In this document: positions 49,501 through 50,467 of the stretch, piece by piece
Position numbering within the stretch: position 1 is the stretch's first letter
Layout of the letters: every line of letters starts with the position of its first letter
Source of the DNA: Alitta virens
Lineage: Eukaryota; Annelida; Polychaeta; Phyllodocida; Nereididae
Length of the DNA stretch: 64,000 nucleotides
Assembly (NCBI GenBank): GCA_932294295.1
Contig: OW028582.1
Coordinates: 2,144,015-2,208,014, forward strand
Direction of reading: 5' to 3'
Notes under the pieces: generated by a model
Told to the model about the DNA's origin: nothing
Databases searched by the model: none
What the model saw: only the letters and a program-made list of their open reading frames with translations
Position numbers and translations under genes: made by a program

Positions 49501-50467
49501 AAAATTAAGCGATTGTGAACTGTTGGGGGACCTGGGTTCAGTCATCTCATTTACATTTTTTCGTTCAAATTCCACAGAAATGCTAATTCAGGGCAGCATT
49601 AGTGGCTCGTTGAATACCAGCAAGATGTGGATTTTGCAAGGAAATCATTTGTTTTTAATTGTGCTTGTCTTTTATTGTACATTTCTGGACTTAACACATG
49701 TACAGGTGCTGCTATTGTCACTGATATAGCCTATAGTAACTTATTCTTGTATTATCATACCATTTATAGTTTAGTGGTATATACTTACTTTAAATACATA
49801 TACATTTGTCCCAGTATGTCTACCCGTTCACCAGAATTAAGTGATTTGTGATAAATTGGTTATTGAGGGGGTGACTCTTGAGAAGCAATGGCTTGTCTGA
49901 GTCCCTCCTCACTTGTAATACATTTTATACAAGTGGAATAAACGATCGGAATCTAAATCATTAGGGGGAAGAACCTCACCCAGAGGGCTGTACTCCGTTG
50001 TATGGTTAGGGCGGGGGCCTAGCTCAGTGGTAGCGCTCTGGGCTTCCAACCGCTGGGTCCCGGGTTCGATTCCTGGTCGAGCCTAAGTTGGATGGCTGTT
50101 TCATCCTTCGTCTCATTGCCATGGTCCCTGCCTGTCCTCATTAGCCCAAATGGTGCAGAAATACAGGACATAACGCCCTAATCACCCACCCACCCACCCA
50201 TCGTTGTATGGTTACAATTTGCCCAGAGGGTAGCTTTGAGTAGCTTTCGTTGAGTATTGTTTCGCGCATTTTTACTCAAGTTTTTACGTTTATTTTTACA
50301 GAAATGTGGGAAATCGTTTAAGAGACCAAGTCACCTCCGAGAACACATGATGACACACAATCCGAACCAAGCTCAGCGGATAAAACAGGCCCTCCACCGA
50401 TGCCAGACTTGCCAGAAAGCCTTCACCAAACCGTCGCAGCTAGAGAGGCACATCAGGATACATACTG
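4951..50467 (+). CDS. ZNF236: ZNF236-like multi-C2H2 zinc-finger protein, 33 chained exons, 3' end beyond window (gene span)
   Basis: The model joins 33 exons with canonical GT-AG borders and agreeing phases: 5,473 nt, 1,824 complete codons, no internal stop. Layout by residue: 1-232 Gln/Thr/Val-rich without fingers, containing six DGQVLQ-type heptads; fingers 1-9 at about 235-510; acidic Q/S/T spacer to about 665; fingers 10-17 at 665-950; spacer with Gln/Asn-rich segments; fingers 18-21 at 1155-1265; spacer; fingers 22-25 at 1350-1465; spacer with an acidic stretch; fingers 26-27 at 1766-1824. The finger types (KKPSDL, VKSTL, RTSGHRK, KKSSHL), the several spaced clusters and a length near 1,850+ residues match ZNF236, a vertebrate nuclear protein reported with about 30 fingers. 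The role (DNA binding, transcription control) is inferred from the family. The frame ends in phase 1 after finger 27, so more exons must follow downstream. Confidence 0.8.
5003..5984 (+). other. Intron 1 with a small foldback
   Basis: 982 bp. The first part is CpG-richer (possible promoter-proximal sequence). At 5745-5822 GGGTATTATCGACA faces an inverted TGTTGATAATACCC, a hairpin of MITE type. The rest is unique. Confidence 0.6.
5985..6175 (+). CDS. ZNF236: Gene 2 exon 2, N-terminal non-finger region
   Basis: Acceptor CTTTCAG|AG, donor GACAG|GTGAGG. Encodes [15 protein letters not shown] onward, a Gln/Val/Thr-rich stretch including [14 protein letters not shown] and IEHQILQDQ. There are no cysteines for fingers. 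The composition resembles glutamine-rich activation regions; function is not shown. Confidence 0.8.
6330..6404. repeat. Short foldback in intron 2
   Basis: GACCAATGTCAGCCTGAT is followed by its near-inverse ATCAGGCCGACGTTGGGTC, a small hairpin with ACGTTGG-type arms. It is probably a short MITE remnant. The remainder of intron 2 (6176-6604) shows nothing recognisable. Confidence 0.5.
6605..6896 (+). CDS. ZNF236: Gene 2 exon 3 with heptad repeat region
   Basis: Acceptor TTCCAG|ATG, donor CCCCTG|GTAAG (phase 1). After [10 protein letters not shown] come six 7-residue units of [T/A]D[G/T][Q/H]V[L/I]x (nt 6635-6760), then a helix-prone stretch [19 protein letters not shown] and a Ser/Thr-rich end. 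The 21 bp DNA repeat makes length variation likely. This region is not a zinc finger. Confidence 0.85.
6635..6760 (+). repeat. 21 bp coding minisatellite (six units, DGQVLQ heptads)
   Basis: Six consecutive 21 bp units close to GCAGATGGACAGGTCTTACA encode the heptads in exon 3. The units differ mostly at single bases, and the frame is kept throughout. Confidence 0.9.
7227..7395. mobile_element. CRE-containing MITE in intron 3
   Basis: The ends are TTAATGGGGAGAAA and TTTTCTCCCCATTAA, inverted and flanked by TTAA on both sides. It holds TGACGTCA at 7309 and 7326 and a TGACGTCG at 7281. Shared internal words (CTTATCTGCTACGGTGTCAG) link it to 9933-10104 and, inverted, to 61126-61390. It is non-autonomous. 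The rest of intron 3 is unique. Confidence 0.8.
7605..7765 (+). CDS. ZNF236: Gene 2 exon 4, Q/T/V-rich
   Basis: Acceptor GTCTTTCAG|AGC, donor GGAAAG|GTACAG. Encodes [19 protein letters not shown] and a Val/Pro/Gln-rich end, completing the N-terminal region before the first finger. It contains no fingers. Confidence 0.8.
7918..8102 (+). mobile_element. Intronic ~180 bp repeat family (copy 1, intron 4)
   Basis: It shares the order TTGATCTTAAGC, GGATCATCTCAGGGC, TCTGCTGGCACATTTCTCAT and GAAGCTAAAAATAATA with 14878-15062 and, inverted, with 9450-9640. All three lie in introns of this gene. The superfamily is unknown. The remainder of intron 4 has a short ATCT run near 8190. Confidence 0.6.
8247..8540 (+). 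CDS. ZNF236: Gene 2 exon 5, fingers 1-3 and first half of 4
   Basis: Acceptor TTTTCAG|GGTCCG, donor TTGCAG|GTTTGT. Fingers 1-3 are canonical CxxC-x12-HxxxH with helix segments [18 protein letters not shown] and SRIASLKAH. Finger 4 starts with [11 protein letters not shown] and continues in exon 6. Confidence 0.9.
8807..9086. mobile_element. MITE with CAGTATAGCGGACC ends (intron 5)
   Basis: Inverted ends CAGTATAGCGGACCCAA and GGTCCGCTATACTG about 280 bp apart. An inverted relative lies at 32540-32846 and a partial one at about 3978-4095. CAGT ends and TA next to one end suggest a Tc1/mariner-type element; this is tentative. It has no coding capacity. Confidence 0.75.
9283..9419 (+). CDS. ZNF236: Gene 2 exon 6, rest of finger 4 and finger 5
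   Basis: Acceptor TTACAG|GGCCAA, donor GTCAA|GTGAGT (phase 2). Completes finger 4 with [10 protein letters not shown], then finger 5 (CRQC, helix PLMSQLREH). A longer linker, QDEKDGVRV, separates them. Confidence 0.88.
9450..9640 (-). mobile_element. Intronic ~180 bp repeat family (copy 2, intron 6)
   Basis: On the minus strand it shows TCTGCTGGCACATTTATCAT and a GAGGATCTAAGAG segment matching 7918-8102. Intron 6 is only 308 bp, so this element makes up most of it. Confidence 0.55.
9728..9855 (+). CDS. ZNF236: Gene 2 exon 7, finger 6
   Basis: Acceptor TTTTGTAG|AAATTC, donor CATACTG|GTTCGT (phase 1, in the TG of the linker). Finger 6 is CNHC...HLRIH with helix QKPSQLIR. The reading frame is fixed by the phase-2 junction from exon 6. 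Confidence 0.88.
9933..10104. mobile_element. CRE-containing MITE in intron 7
   Basis: Runs from AATGGCAAGAAAAAGTAAC to TACTTTTCCTCCCCATT, with inverted ends and one TGACGTCA at 10015. It matches the interior words of 3725-3850 and 7227-7395. Confidence 0.7.
10295..10450. mobile_element. Partial copy of CAGTTAGTTTCA-ended MITE (intron 7)
   Basis: Contains AACGGCTTGTCAAATTGAAC, GATGCTACCTGCCACTAAAC and a TGAAACTAACT end, matching 47479-47882 and 38328-38598. It is shorter than both and probably deleted internally. Confidence 0.6.
10510..10667 (+). CDS. ZNF236: Gene 2 exon 8, finger 7 and most of 8
   Basis: Acceptor AAATAG|GGGAAAG, donor TACAG|GTAAGT. Begins with the classical linker GERPY, then finger 7 (CEMC, helix NQKGALQIH) and finger 8 ([13 protein letters not shown]), the latter completed in exon 9. 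Confidence 0.9.
10733..10915. mobile_element. MITE with GCCAGGTCAT-type ends (intron 8)
   Basis: GCCAGGTCATCGAAATTGG near 10739 is mirrored by CCAATTTCTATGACCTGGC near 10910, giving arms of about 24 bp with one mismatch and a 130 bp loop. I see no second copy in the window. The rest of intron 8 is unique. Confidence 0.7.
11244..11366 (+). CDS. ZNF236: Gene 2 exon 9, end of finger 8 and finger 9
   Basis: Acceptor CCCCAG|CGTTTG, donor GGTGGG|GTAAGT. Finishes finger 8 (IQ|RLH) and encodes finger 9, CDEC...HLSRVH, which carries an extra cysteine between the second Cys and the Phe. Confidence 0.88.
11532..11725. mobile_element. MITE with AGGGCTGTT ends (intron 9)
   Basis: Perfect inverted ends AGGGCTGTT and AACAGCCCT with an A/G-rich interior and a run of about 17 G near 11686-11702. 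Same family as 1190-1379. The rest of intron 9 (to 12076) is unique. Confidence 0.75.
12077..12250 (+). CDS. ZNF236: Gene 2 exon 10, Q-rich spacer
   Basis: Acceptor TTTAG|AATGCA, donor CAACAG|GTCAGA. Encodes 58 residues ending in a glutamine-rich run (QATQQQLQQ), with no fingers. Both ends are phase 0. Confidence 0.8.
12251..12734 (+). other. Intron 10
   Basis: 484 bp, with a short (TA)n at 12263-12280; nothing else recognised. Confidence 0.7.
12735..13013 (+). CDS. ZNF236: Gene 2 exon 11, acidic S/T spacer
   Basis: Acceptor TTCGCAG|ATCGCA, donor AGAAAG|GTTAGT. 93 residues, Ser/Gly/Thr-rich, with [11 protein letters not shown] near the middle and [10 protein letters not shown] at the end, leading into finger 10. 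The VITLP-type motif recurs in ZNF236 spacers as far as I recall. Confidence 0.82.
13150..13425 (-). mobile_element. MITE family with AATAGTGGATTTTC end (intron 11, diverged)
   Basis: On the minus strand it reads AATAGTGGATTTTCCATAAAG, then a TTTCCACTAGGTGGC segment, then GGTTGAAGCAAGG. This matches 32967-33283 and 43242-43763, but with many substitutions, so this is an older insertion. Confidence 0.65.
13502..13618 (+). CDS. ZNF236: Gene 2 exon 12, finger 10 and start of 11
   Basis: Acceptor TTGACAG|GTTAAT, donor ACCCAG|GTGGGT. Finger 10 is CTYC, helix KKPSDLVRH. Finger 11 starts YKCTQ and the intron splits it between the two cysteines. Confidence 0.9.
13734..13875 (+). CDS. ZNF236: Gene 2 exon 13, rest of finger 11 and finger 12
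   Basis: Acceptor CTTTCAG|TGTTTC, donor CACACAG|GTATGG (phase 1). Finger 11 helix VKSTLMVH; finger 12 CSVC, helix TNGSLKVH, with Leu replacing the usual Phe before the helix. Confidence 0.9.
13876..14340 (+). other. Intron 13
   Basis: 465 bp of AT-rich unique sequence; no element recognised. Confidence 0.7.
14341..14535 (+). CDS. ZNF236: Gene 2 exon 14, finger 13 and basic linker
   Basis: Acceptor TTTCAG|GACACA, donor GATTCCG|GTAAGT. Finger 13 is CPHC...HVASH with helix RTSGHRKCH, where Arg stands at the usual Leu +4 position. A basic segment follows, [13 protein letters not shown], a possible nuclear localisation signal. Confidence 0.9.
14634..14786 (+). CDS. ZNF236: Gene 2 exon 15, finger 14
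   Basis: Acceptor TTTTCAG|GAATGA, donor CATACAG|GTAGAG (phase 1). About 28 spacer residues, then finger 14 CNVC with helix KKSSHLKQH. Confidence 0.9.
14878..15062 (+). mobile_element. Intronic ~180 bp repeat family (copy 3, intron 15)
   Basis: Starts TTGATCTATAGCTTC, includes CGGATCCTCTAAATCC and TCTGTCGGCACATCTCTCAT, and ends GGAGCTAAAAATAAG; matches 7918-8102. The other ~550 bp of intron 15 is unique. Confidence 0.6.
15614..15783 (+). CDS. ZNF236: Gene 2 exon 16, fingers 15 and 16
   Basis: Acceptor CTTTCAG|GCGAAC, donor AGCGAG|GTATGT. Linker GERPY, finger 15 (CIQC, helix SSGVLKAH), linker SGIKA, finger 16 ([12 protein letters not shown]). Confidence 0.92.
15784..16151 (+). other. Intron 16
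   Basis: 368 bp, unique, T-rich toward the acceptor. Confidence 0.7.
16152..16362 (+). CDS. ZNF236: Gene 2 exon 17, finger 17 and acidic tail
   Basis: Acceptor TTACAG|GTCCGT, donor GATAATG|GTACGT (phase 1). Finger 17 is CPYC...HMRTH, helix KTSVNCKKH (Cys at +4). It then enters a spacer ending in the acidic run EEEDDN. Confidence 0.9.
16363..16952 (+). other. Intron 17
   Basis: 590 bp. No repeat of the window's families recognised. Confidence 0.65.
16953..17131 (+). CDS. ZNF236: Gene 2 exon 18, acidic spacer
   Basis: Acceptor TTTTTTTAG|TGTCGG, donor CCACAG|GTTAGT. 60 residues, Asp/Glu/Gln-rich, including [12 protein letters not shown]; no fingers. Confidence 0.82.
17642..18046 (+). mobile_element. 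MITE with TTAAAGTTGCACTGCCTGTC ends (intron 18, complete)
   Basis: The start, TTAAAGTTGCACTGCCTGTC followed by AAATTTGCA, is mirrored by a TGCAAATTTGACAGACAGTG end followed by CACCTTTAA, giving inverted ends of about 30 bp. The interior carries TGACGTCA at 17840. Relatives are at 24828-25215 (+), 39495-39775 (-) and 46930-47280 (-). Upstream in the same intron, a (TA)n run lies at 17484-17503. Confidence 0.8.
18195..18293 (+). CDS. ZNF236: Gene 2 exon 19 with NAGNAG acceptor
   Basis: The acceptor is a tandem TCAGCAG, so the exon may start at 18195 (adding Gln) or 18198; both keep the frame. Donor ATTCAA|GTAAGA. Encodes [20 protein letters not shown] onward, a Gln/Asn/Ser-rich spacer. Confidence 0.8.
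18317..18695. mobile_element. hAT-like MITE with AGGGTTCCCA ends (intron 19)
   Basis: Element about 18325-18687. It begins CAGGGTTCCCATGCC and ends GAGTGGGAACCCTG. Flanks CCTTTTAC and GCTTTTAC match at 7 of 8 positions, consistent with an 8 bp hAT duplication. A relative lies at 50555-50806. A long reading frame runs from exon 19 into it, but the intron donor and the MITE structure make that non-coding. Confidence 0.78.
18923..19029 (+). CDS. ZNF236: Gene 2 exon 20, S/T-rich spacer
   Basis: Acceptor CTTTCAG|ACAAGC, donor ACCAA|GTAAGT (phase 2). Encodes [20 protein letters not shown] onward; no fingers. Confidence 0.8.
19030..19847 (+). other. Intron 20 with small AGGGCTGTTC-family MITE
   Basis: The MITE is at 19658-19735 (AGGACTGTTCC ... 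GAACAGCCCT) with C/G runs in between. The rest is unique; a word near 19269-19315 (TTATTGAA..TTATGTGATGATTTTCGCAATTTAGATACTAAATAT) echoes 18745-18790 and 18855-18900 in intron 19, so these introns share an old duplicated segment. Confidence 0.6.
19848..20035 (+). CDS. ZNF236: Gene 2 exon 21, acidic spacer and finger 18
   Basis: Acceptor ATTACAG|AGAACC, donor CATACTG|GTGAGT (phase 1). Acidic [15 protein letters not shown] leads into finger 18: CSHC, helix KKSSHLKQH, identical in base-contact positions to finger 14. Confidence 0.9.
20431..20537 (+). CDS. ZNF236: Gene 2 exon 22, finger 19 and start of 20
   Basis: Acceptor CTTGCAG|GTGAAA, donor TGTGAT|GTAAGT. Linker GEKPY, finger 19 CGQC, helix SNGVLKAH; finger 20 starts YKCD and is split between its two cysteines. 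Confidence 0.9.
20538..21127 (+). other. Intron 22 with TAGTTAACTCCC repeat
   Basis: About 20575-21030 holds copies or fragments of a repeat with the words TTTTCCTATTGTTCTGA, GTTAACTCCCTCC, TTTTGCGTAATAAAGGCA and GGGATATAACTAA. The same words recur at 24118-24305 in intron 27. It is probably a MITE; full ends are not clear. Confidence 0.55.
21128..21272 (+). CDS. ZNF236: Gene 2 exon 23, rest of finger 20 and finger 21
   Basis: Acceptor ATCTTAG|ATTTGT, donor CATCGAG|GTGAGA (phase 1). Finger 20 helix TKGSLTRH; finger 21 CPFC, helix RTAFHCKKH with Cys at +4 as in finger 17. Confidence 0.9.
21646..21880 (+). CDS. ZNF236: Gene 2 exon 24, acidic spacer
   Basis: Acceptor CTTACAG|AGGGAG, donor GACTCA|GTAAGT (phase 2). 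78 residues, charged and helix-prone, with basic ATKRSRS and the segment [14 protein letters not shown]; no fingers. Confidence 0.85.
21881..22480 (+). other. Intron 24
   Basis: 600 bp of AT-rich unique sequence; nothing recognised. Confidence 0.65.
22481..22665 (+). CDS. ZNF236: Gene 2 exon 25, fingers 22 and 23
   Basis: Acceptor CATTACAG|CTCATC, donor AGAGCCA|GTAAGT (phase 1). Finger 22 CAHC, helix KKPSDLTRH; linker TGEKPY; finger 23 CATC, helix VKSTLDSH. They correspond to fingers 10 and 11. Confidence 0.92.
22666..23010 (+). other. Intron 25
   Basis: 345 bp, unique AT-rich sequence with a T-rich tract before the acceptor. Confidence 0.65.
23011..23193 (+). CDS. ZNF236: Gene 2 exon 26, fingers 24 and 25
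   Basis: Acceptor TCTTCAG|TGGAGA, donor GCTGATG|GTTCGT (phase 1). Finger 24 CHMC, helix TKGSLKVH; finger 25 CPHC, helix RTSGHRKSH with Arg at +4 like finger 13. Confidence 0.92.
23245..23431. mobile_element. MITE with 35 bp near-perfect inverted ends (intron 26)
   Basis: Starts CGGCAGCCATTGTGGCATTT and ends AAATGCCATCATGGCTGCCG; the arms extend to about 35 bp. The loop has TGACGTCA at 23303 and 23364. It starts only 51 bp after the exon donor. Confidence 0.8.
23436..23630 (-). mobile_element. MITE of the AGGGCTGTTC family (intron 26, diverged)
   Basis: C-rich segments, the CCCCCCGATATCTG word shared with 19705-19720, and an AAATGGAACAACCCT end identify the family. It abuts the previous MITE. 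Confidence 0.55.
23834..24082 (+). CDS. ZNF236: Gene 2 exon 27, G/Q-rich spacer
   Basis: Acceptor TTTCAAG|GATTGG, donor GTGACTG|GTTAGT (phase 1). Encodes a basic start (RKRKIGRQ, possible NLS) and then a Gly/Leu/Gln-rich stretch with [11 protein letters not shown]; no fingers. Confidence 0.85.
24083..24653 (+). other. Intron 27 with TAGTTAACTCCC repeat
   Basis: 24118-24305 matches the repeat of intron 22 and appears to carry inverted words (TAGTTAACTCCC versus GGGAGTTGATAA). A G run at 24487-24495 follows. The rest is unique. Confidence 0.55.
24654..24817 (+). CDS. ZNF236: Gene 2 exon 28, Q-rich spacer
   Basis: Acceptor TTTCCAG|CAAACA, donor TTTCAG|GTAAAT. Encodes [20 protein letters not shown] followed by QQLQQQQG, a glutamine-rich activation-domain-like stretch. 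Confidence 0.85.
24828..25215 (+). mobile_element. MITE with TTAAAGTTGCACTG-type end (intron 28)
   Basis: Starts TTTAAAGCTGCACTGTCAAA and shares a long interior with 17642-18046 (TACATTGAGAAAACATCCAG, TTGATGGCATGAAAAACT). The right end is lost or diverged. It starts 11 bp after the exon. Confidence 0.75.
25736..26075 (+). repeat. ~200 bp tandem duplication in intron 28
   Basis: The words GGTAGATTGTGACATC, TTTTGATTTTAGGCC and AATTCAATGTTACT occur twice in the same order at about 200 bp spacing (25757 and 25958), with roughly 10-15% differences by eye. Confidence 0.75.
26194..26313 (+). CDS. ZNF236: Gene 2 exon 29, spacer
   Basis: Acceptor TTTCACAG|CCTGGA, donor CAACAG|GTATGT. 40 residues ([19 protein letters not shown] onward); no fingers. 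Confidence 0.82.
26314..26638 (+). other. Intron 29
   Basis: 325 bp, unique, nothing recognised. Confidence 0.65.
26639..26722 (+). CDS. ZNF236: Gene 2 exon 30, acidic spacer
   Basis: Acceptor TATCTCAG|GTGGAA, donor CAGCAG|GTATGA. 28 residues, Glu-rich ([10 protein letters not shown] then QQQ). Both ends phase 0. Confidence 0.78.
26723..27148 (+). other. Intron 30
   Basis: 426 bp with a (GTAA)n microsatellite at about 27003-27030; otherwise unique. Confidence 0.65.
27149..27295 (+). CDS. ZNF236: Gene 2 exon 31, strongly acidic spacer
   Basis: Acceptor TGTTTCAG|TCTCTA, donor ACCAG|GTAACT. 49 residues including [15 protein letters not shown], then a helix-prone [18 protein letters not shown]. 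Confidence 0.85.
27325..27640 (-). mobile_element. SINE-B body fragments, tandem (intron 31)
   Basis: Three successive pieces with TGGGTCTGAAGCTTAGTCAG or CATATGACCAG plus GCAGGCAGACGTAATGATGA. On the minus strand they match the body of the tRNA-headed family best seen at 40180-40486. Confidence 0.6.
27733..27870 (+). CDS. ZNF236: Gene 2 exon 32, spacer and first half of finger 26
   Basis: Acceptor AATTCCAG|GATGGA, donor TGCAAT|GTAAGT. Encodes [20 protein letters not shown] onward and ends HVCN, the first cysteine of finger 26. The next coding piece is 22.4 kb downstream. Confidence 0.85.
28015..28210 (+). repeat. Degenerate tandem repeat carrying six octamer motifs
   Basis: Repeats of AATGCAAA-type words. 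Exact ATGCAAAT (POU/Oct octamer) occurs at 28018, 28089, 28117, 28135 and 28171, and inverted ATTTGCAT at 28196. It starts 145 bp after exon 32. Confidence 0.8.
28211..30020. promoter_or_regulatory. High-complexity non-repetitive island (possible enhancer block)
   Basis: About 1.8 kb with no repeat family from this window and no supported exon. Homeodomain-type ATAATTAG and a MEIS-like TTGACAGCT lie near 29545-29565, and an exact CTGTCAATCA (PBX-MEIS/PREP type) at 29932-29941. Its regulatory role is inference; 81 codons open at 28776-29021 look accidental. Confidence 0.35.
30028..30112 (+). repeat. GGATA/GGGTA minisatellite
   Basis: Alternating GGATA and GGGTA pentamers with TATA variants over about 85 bp; resembles a degenerate telomere-like array, but inside an intron. 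Confidence 0.85.
30340..30850 (+). mobile_element. SINE-B fragments, two to three tandem
   Basis: Copies of GTGTCTATGCTGAGGCAAGT, GACCCCACCC..GGGGTAAATGTGTAACATG and CATTACGTCTGCCTGC in plus orientation. The first includes CATCCCGGTTGAATGTCGAT, also found inverted at 31325-31350. Confidence 0.65.
30878..31072 (+). mobile_element. SINE-A copy, diverged
   Basis: tRNA-like head with A box TTAGCTCAGTGGTAGC and B box GGGTTTGAATCCAG, then CCTGCCTGTCCTGATAAGCC and a CACCCACCCCACCC tail. More diverged than other copies. Confidence 0.8.
31125..31395 (-). mobile_element. SINE-B copy (long)
   Basis: Reads inverted: CAGTCCGCTTATAACAAACT, then a GTCGATCGCATGAGATG, CTATGCTGAGGCAAGTAATA, body and TTGAGACATAC end. 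It pairs as a mirror of the copy at 30340-30525. Confidence 0.65.
31396..32535. other. Unique sequence, partly enhancer-like
   Basis: No exon seen. 31770-31960 is high-complexity with GATTGATTGATGG and TTTATTGGCC. From 32290 to 32430 the plus strand is rich in CTGTC/CGTCAG words. Segment 32405-32470 is partly repeated at 32895-32945 and 33280-33320. Confidence 0.45.
32540..32846. mobile_element. MITE with CAGTATAGCGGACCC ends
   Basis: CAGTATAGCGGACCCAAAT and its inverse ATTTGGGTCCGCTATACTG bound about 305 bp. The interior has TGACGTCA at 32624 and a GGGGGCTGCTGCCCCCC hairpin. Same family as 8807-9086, in opposite orientation. Confidence 0.85.
32967..33283 (+). mobile_element. MITE with AATAGTGGATTTTCAC end
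   Basis: Starts AATAGTGGATTTTCACGG and ends CAGTGAAAAGACTCTATTG, imperfectly inverted, about 315 bp. Copies are at 43242-43763, 13150-13425 (-) and a tail fragment at 58866-58950. Confidence 0.75.
33590..34060 (-). mobile_element. SINE-B copy with GATA-repeat tail
   Basis: A (GATA/GATG)n run at 33592-33705 adjoins a minus-strand SINE-B body (33715-33890: TGCAGTCCTC..CAAGTTCTTGCC, CCCATGGGTGGGGTC, CTCAGCATAGACACTGAGTA). Same order as at 40180-40486, which suggests the TATC repeat is the SINE tail. Confidence 0.7.
34061..35515. other. AT-rich unique sequence
   Basis: No exon or family repeat recognised. A G run lies at 34613-34628. A higher-complexity patch at 35040-35240 contains TTTAATAAAG, GGCCCTTGACTGTGAGC and CTCGCGCTCTCG. 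Confidence 0.5.
35520..35955 (-). mobile_element. SINE-B bodies, three tandem copies
   Basis: TGGGTCTGA(C/A)G..TTAGTCAG, GCAGGCAGACGTAATGGTGA, GGCTGCTTGGAGTCCACACC recurs at about 35544, 35681 and 35822 (spacing near 137-141 bp). Confidence 0.75.
35956..37500. other. Unique sequence with one transposon-end-like block
   Basis: 36795-37045 repeats TTTATTTGAGG and CTATTCGAGGTGGG and ends ATTCGAGTAAATACGG, a transposon terminus type seen in many animal genomes as far as I recall. The rest is unique; no exon. Confidence 0.45.
37513..37564. repeat. (AT)n microsatellite
   Basis: About 52 bp of uninterrupted TA dinucleotides. Confidence 0.97.
37640..37975 (+). mobile_element. SINE-B bodies, two tandem copies
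   Basis: Two plus-strand units with ATGCTGAGGCAAGTAAAAGA or TATGTTGGGGCAAGTTAAAG, GTGTGGACTCCAAGCAGCC and ACTAGCTTCAGA-type ends. Confidence 0.7.
38328..38598. mobile_element. MITE with AGTTAGTTTCAT ends
   Basis: AGTTAGTTTCATTCAAAAC at the left and TTTTATGAAACTAACTGT at the right, with interior shared with 47479-47882. A GATA run precedes it. Confidence 0.75.
38627..39071 (+). mobile_element. SINE-A cluster, three tandem pieces
   Basis: A 5'-truncated copy (38627-38805), a full head-to-tail copy with A and B boxes (38812-38985), then a tail-only piece (38990-39071). All are plus strand. This resembles concatenated SINE cDNA. Confidence 0.88.
39072..39494. other. Unique sequence
   Basis: No exon or repeat recognised apart from a T run near 39277-39287. 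Confidence 0.5.
39495..39775 (-). mobile_element. MITE of the TTGCACTGCCTGTC family
   Basis: On the minus strand: TTACAGCTTCACTGTCCGAC start, TGATCAAGGCACACTAAATA and a TTTTGACGGCATGAAAAATT segment, as in 17642-18046. The CRE at the equivalent place is lost by a short deletion (near 39562). Confidence 0.7.
39900..41230 (+). repeat. GTCCAGTGAGG minisatellite, interrupted by a SINE-B
   Basis: Variants of GTCCAGTGAGGRTG repeat tens of times, most densely from 40490 to 41210. A higher-order block (GTGTCAAGTGTACCCTTTCC and flanks) is duplicated at 136 bp spacing (40861 and 40997). Open frames across it (SLDS/LTGHW repeats) are products of the repeat. Confidence 0.88.
40180..40486 (-). mobile_element. 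SINE-B, complete copy with tRNA-like head
   Basis: Read on the minus strand: head with A box TGGTCTAGTGGTAAGA and B box GGTTCAAAACC (about 40486-40405), body with TACTCAGTGTCTATGCTGAG and GACCCCACCCATGGGG, and a (TATC)n tail. The acceptor-stem halves of the head do not pair, so it is a SINE and not a working tRNA gene. It defines the family. Confidence 0.82.
41231..42835. other. Mostly unique sequence, partly enhancer-like
   Basis: CTGG repeats at 41270-41292; (CTG)n at 42430-42464. CTGTCAATCA (PBX-MEIS/PREP type) at 41720-41729, followed by AATCAAATTGATTTGTC. 41440-41700 is high-complexity and CpG-containing. No exon. Confidence 0.4.
42836..42989. mobile_element. Foldback MITE with CACGTG arms (copy 1)
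   Basis: Almost the whole 154 bp is a hairpin. ACATGGCCAAATGTGCCACG at the left mirrors CGTGGCACATTTGGTCATGT at the right; a second inner palindrome AAAACCATGC pairs with GCATGGTTTT. CACGTG E-boxes lie in both arms. Copies at 56984-57120 and 62504-62623. Confidence 0.88.
43242..43763 (+). mobile_element. AATAGTGGATTTTCAC MITE interrupted by a SINE-A
   Basis: The left piece (43242-43282) and right piece (43470-43763) align with the intact copy at 32967-33283. The SINE inserted between them duplicated 15 bp of the MITE. Confidence 0.88.
43283..43469 (+). mobile_element. SINE-A nested in a MITE, with 15 bp TSD
   Basis: Head GGGGCCTAGATCAGAGGTAG, B box GGGTTCGATTCCC, tail CACACACATA. Flanking repeats CATATTTCAACCAAG (43268-43282) and CATATTTCCACCAGG (43470-43484) match at 13 of 15. 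Confidence 0.9.
43764..45940. other. Unique sequence with simple repeats
   Basis: 44095-44193: about five 19-20 bp units of TATTATAGTAAATATTAAG. 45225-45266: GAAA repeat. TGACGTCA at 45733 and 45765 in a segment with the CTAGAGGGCTCTGTAGGC word of the CRE-MITE family. No exon. Confidence 0.55.
45944..46326 (-). mobile_element. SINE-A, two tandem copies
   Basis: Minus strand: 46132-45944 and 46326-46138. Each has the tRNA-like head at the high-coordinate side (GGGTTCAATTCC B box) and the CACCCACC tail at the low side. Confidence 0.9.
46330..46850. promoter_or_regulatory. High-complexity island with SOX/E-box/PBX-MEIS cluster
   Basis: CCATTGTT (46478-46485, SOX type), CAGCTG (46487-46492) and CTGTCAATCA (46490-46499, PBX-MEIS/PREP type) overlap within 22 bp, next to AAATTAAAAG. 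The surrounding 500 bp has no repeat. Enhancer function is inference. Confidence 0.4.
46885..47420 (+). mobile_element. SINE-B split by a MITE insertion
   Basis: A box GGTGGCCTAGTGGTTACAG (46892-46910) and the 3' half of the head with B box GAGTTCAATTCTCGGCC (47292-47308) are separated by a minus-strand copy of the TTGCACTGCCTGTC MITE (about 46930-47280, with TGACGTCA at 47098). The SINE-B body then follows (GATGTTAATTTTGCGGTACA, ACATGGTGTGGACTCC). Confidence 0.72.
47479..47882. mobile_element. MITE with CAGTTAGTTTCA ends, complete
   Basis: Left CAGTTAGTTTCAGTAAAAAC, right TTATGAAACTAACTGCA, about 400 bp. Relatives at 38328-38598 and 10295-10450. Confidence 0.8.
47883..50008. other. Unique sequence with short repeats
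   Basis: 48636-48732: GAGTTCTGTTCC-type repeats, also near 49286-49300 and 63375-63390. 48797-48822: GATT run. TGACGTCA at 48178 and 48548. 48540-48610 resembles 60770-60840. 49405-49450 resembles the hAT MITE of 2529-2903. No exon. Confidence 0.5.
49996..50214 (+). mobile_element. SINE-A with perfect 13 bp TSD, 88 bp upstream of exon 33
   Basis: SINE at about 50009-50201, with A box TAGCTCAGTGGTAGC, B box GGGTTCGATTCC and a CACCCACCCACCCACCCA tail. Flanks CGTTGTATGGTTA at 49996-50008 and 50202-50214 are identical, so this is a fairly recent insertion. Confidence 0.93.
50302..50467 (+). CDS. ZNF236: Gene 2 exon 33, rest of finger 26 and finger 27
   Basis: Acceptor TTTTTACAG|AAATGT, donor CATACTG|GTGAGT (phase 1). 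Completes finger 26 ([19 protein letters not shown]), then [14 protein letters not shown], then finger 27 (CQTC, helix TKPSQLERH). It must splice on, since the frame ends one base into the linker glycine codon. Confidence 0.9.

Noticed and set aside
50026..50085. Possible tRNA-Gly gene (loop CTTCCAA)
   Set aside because: The anticodon stem pairs poorly and the same head is repeated in all SINE-A copies with TSDs.
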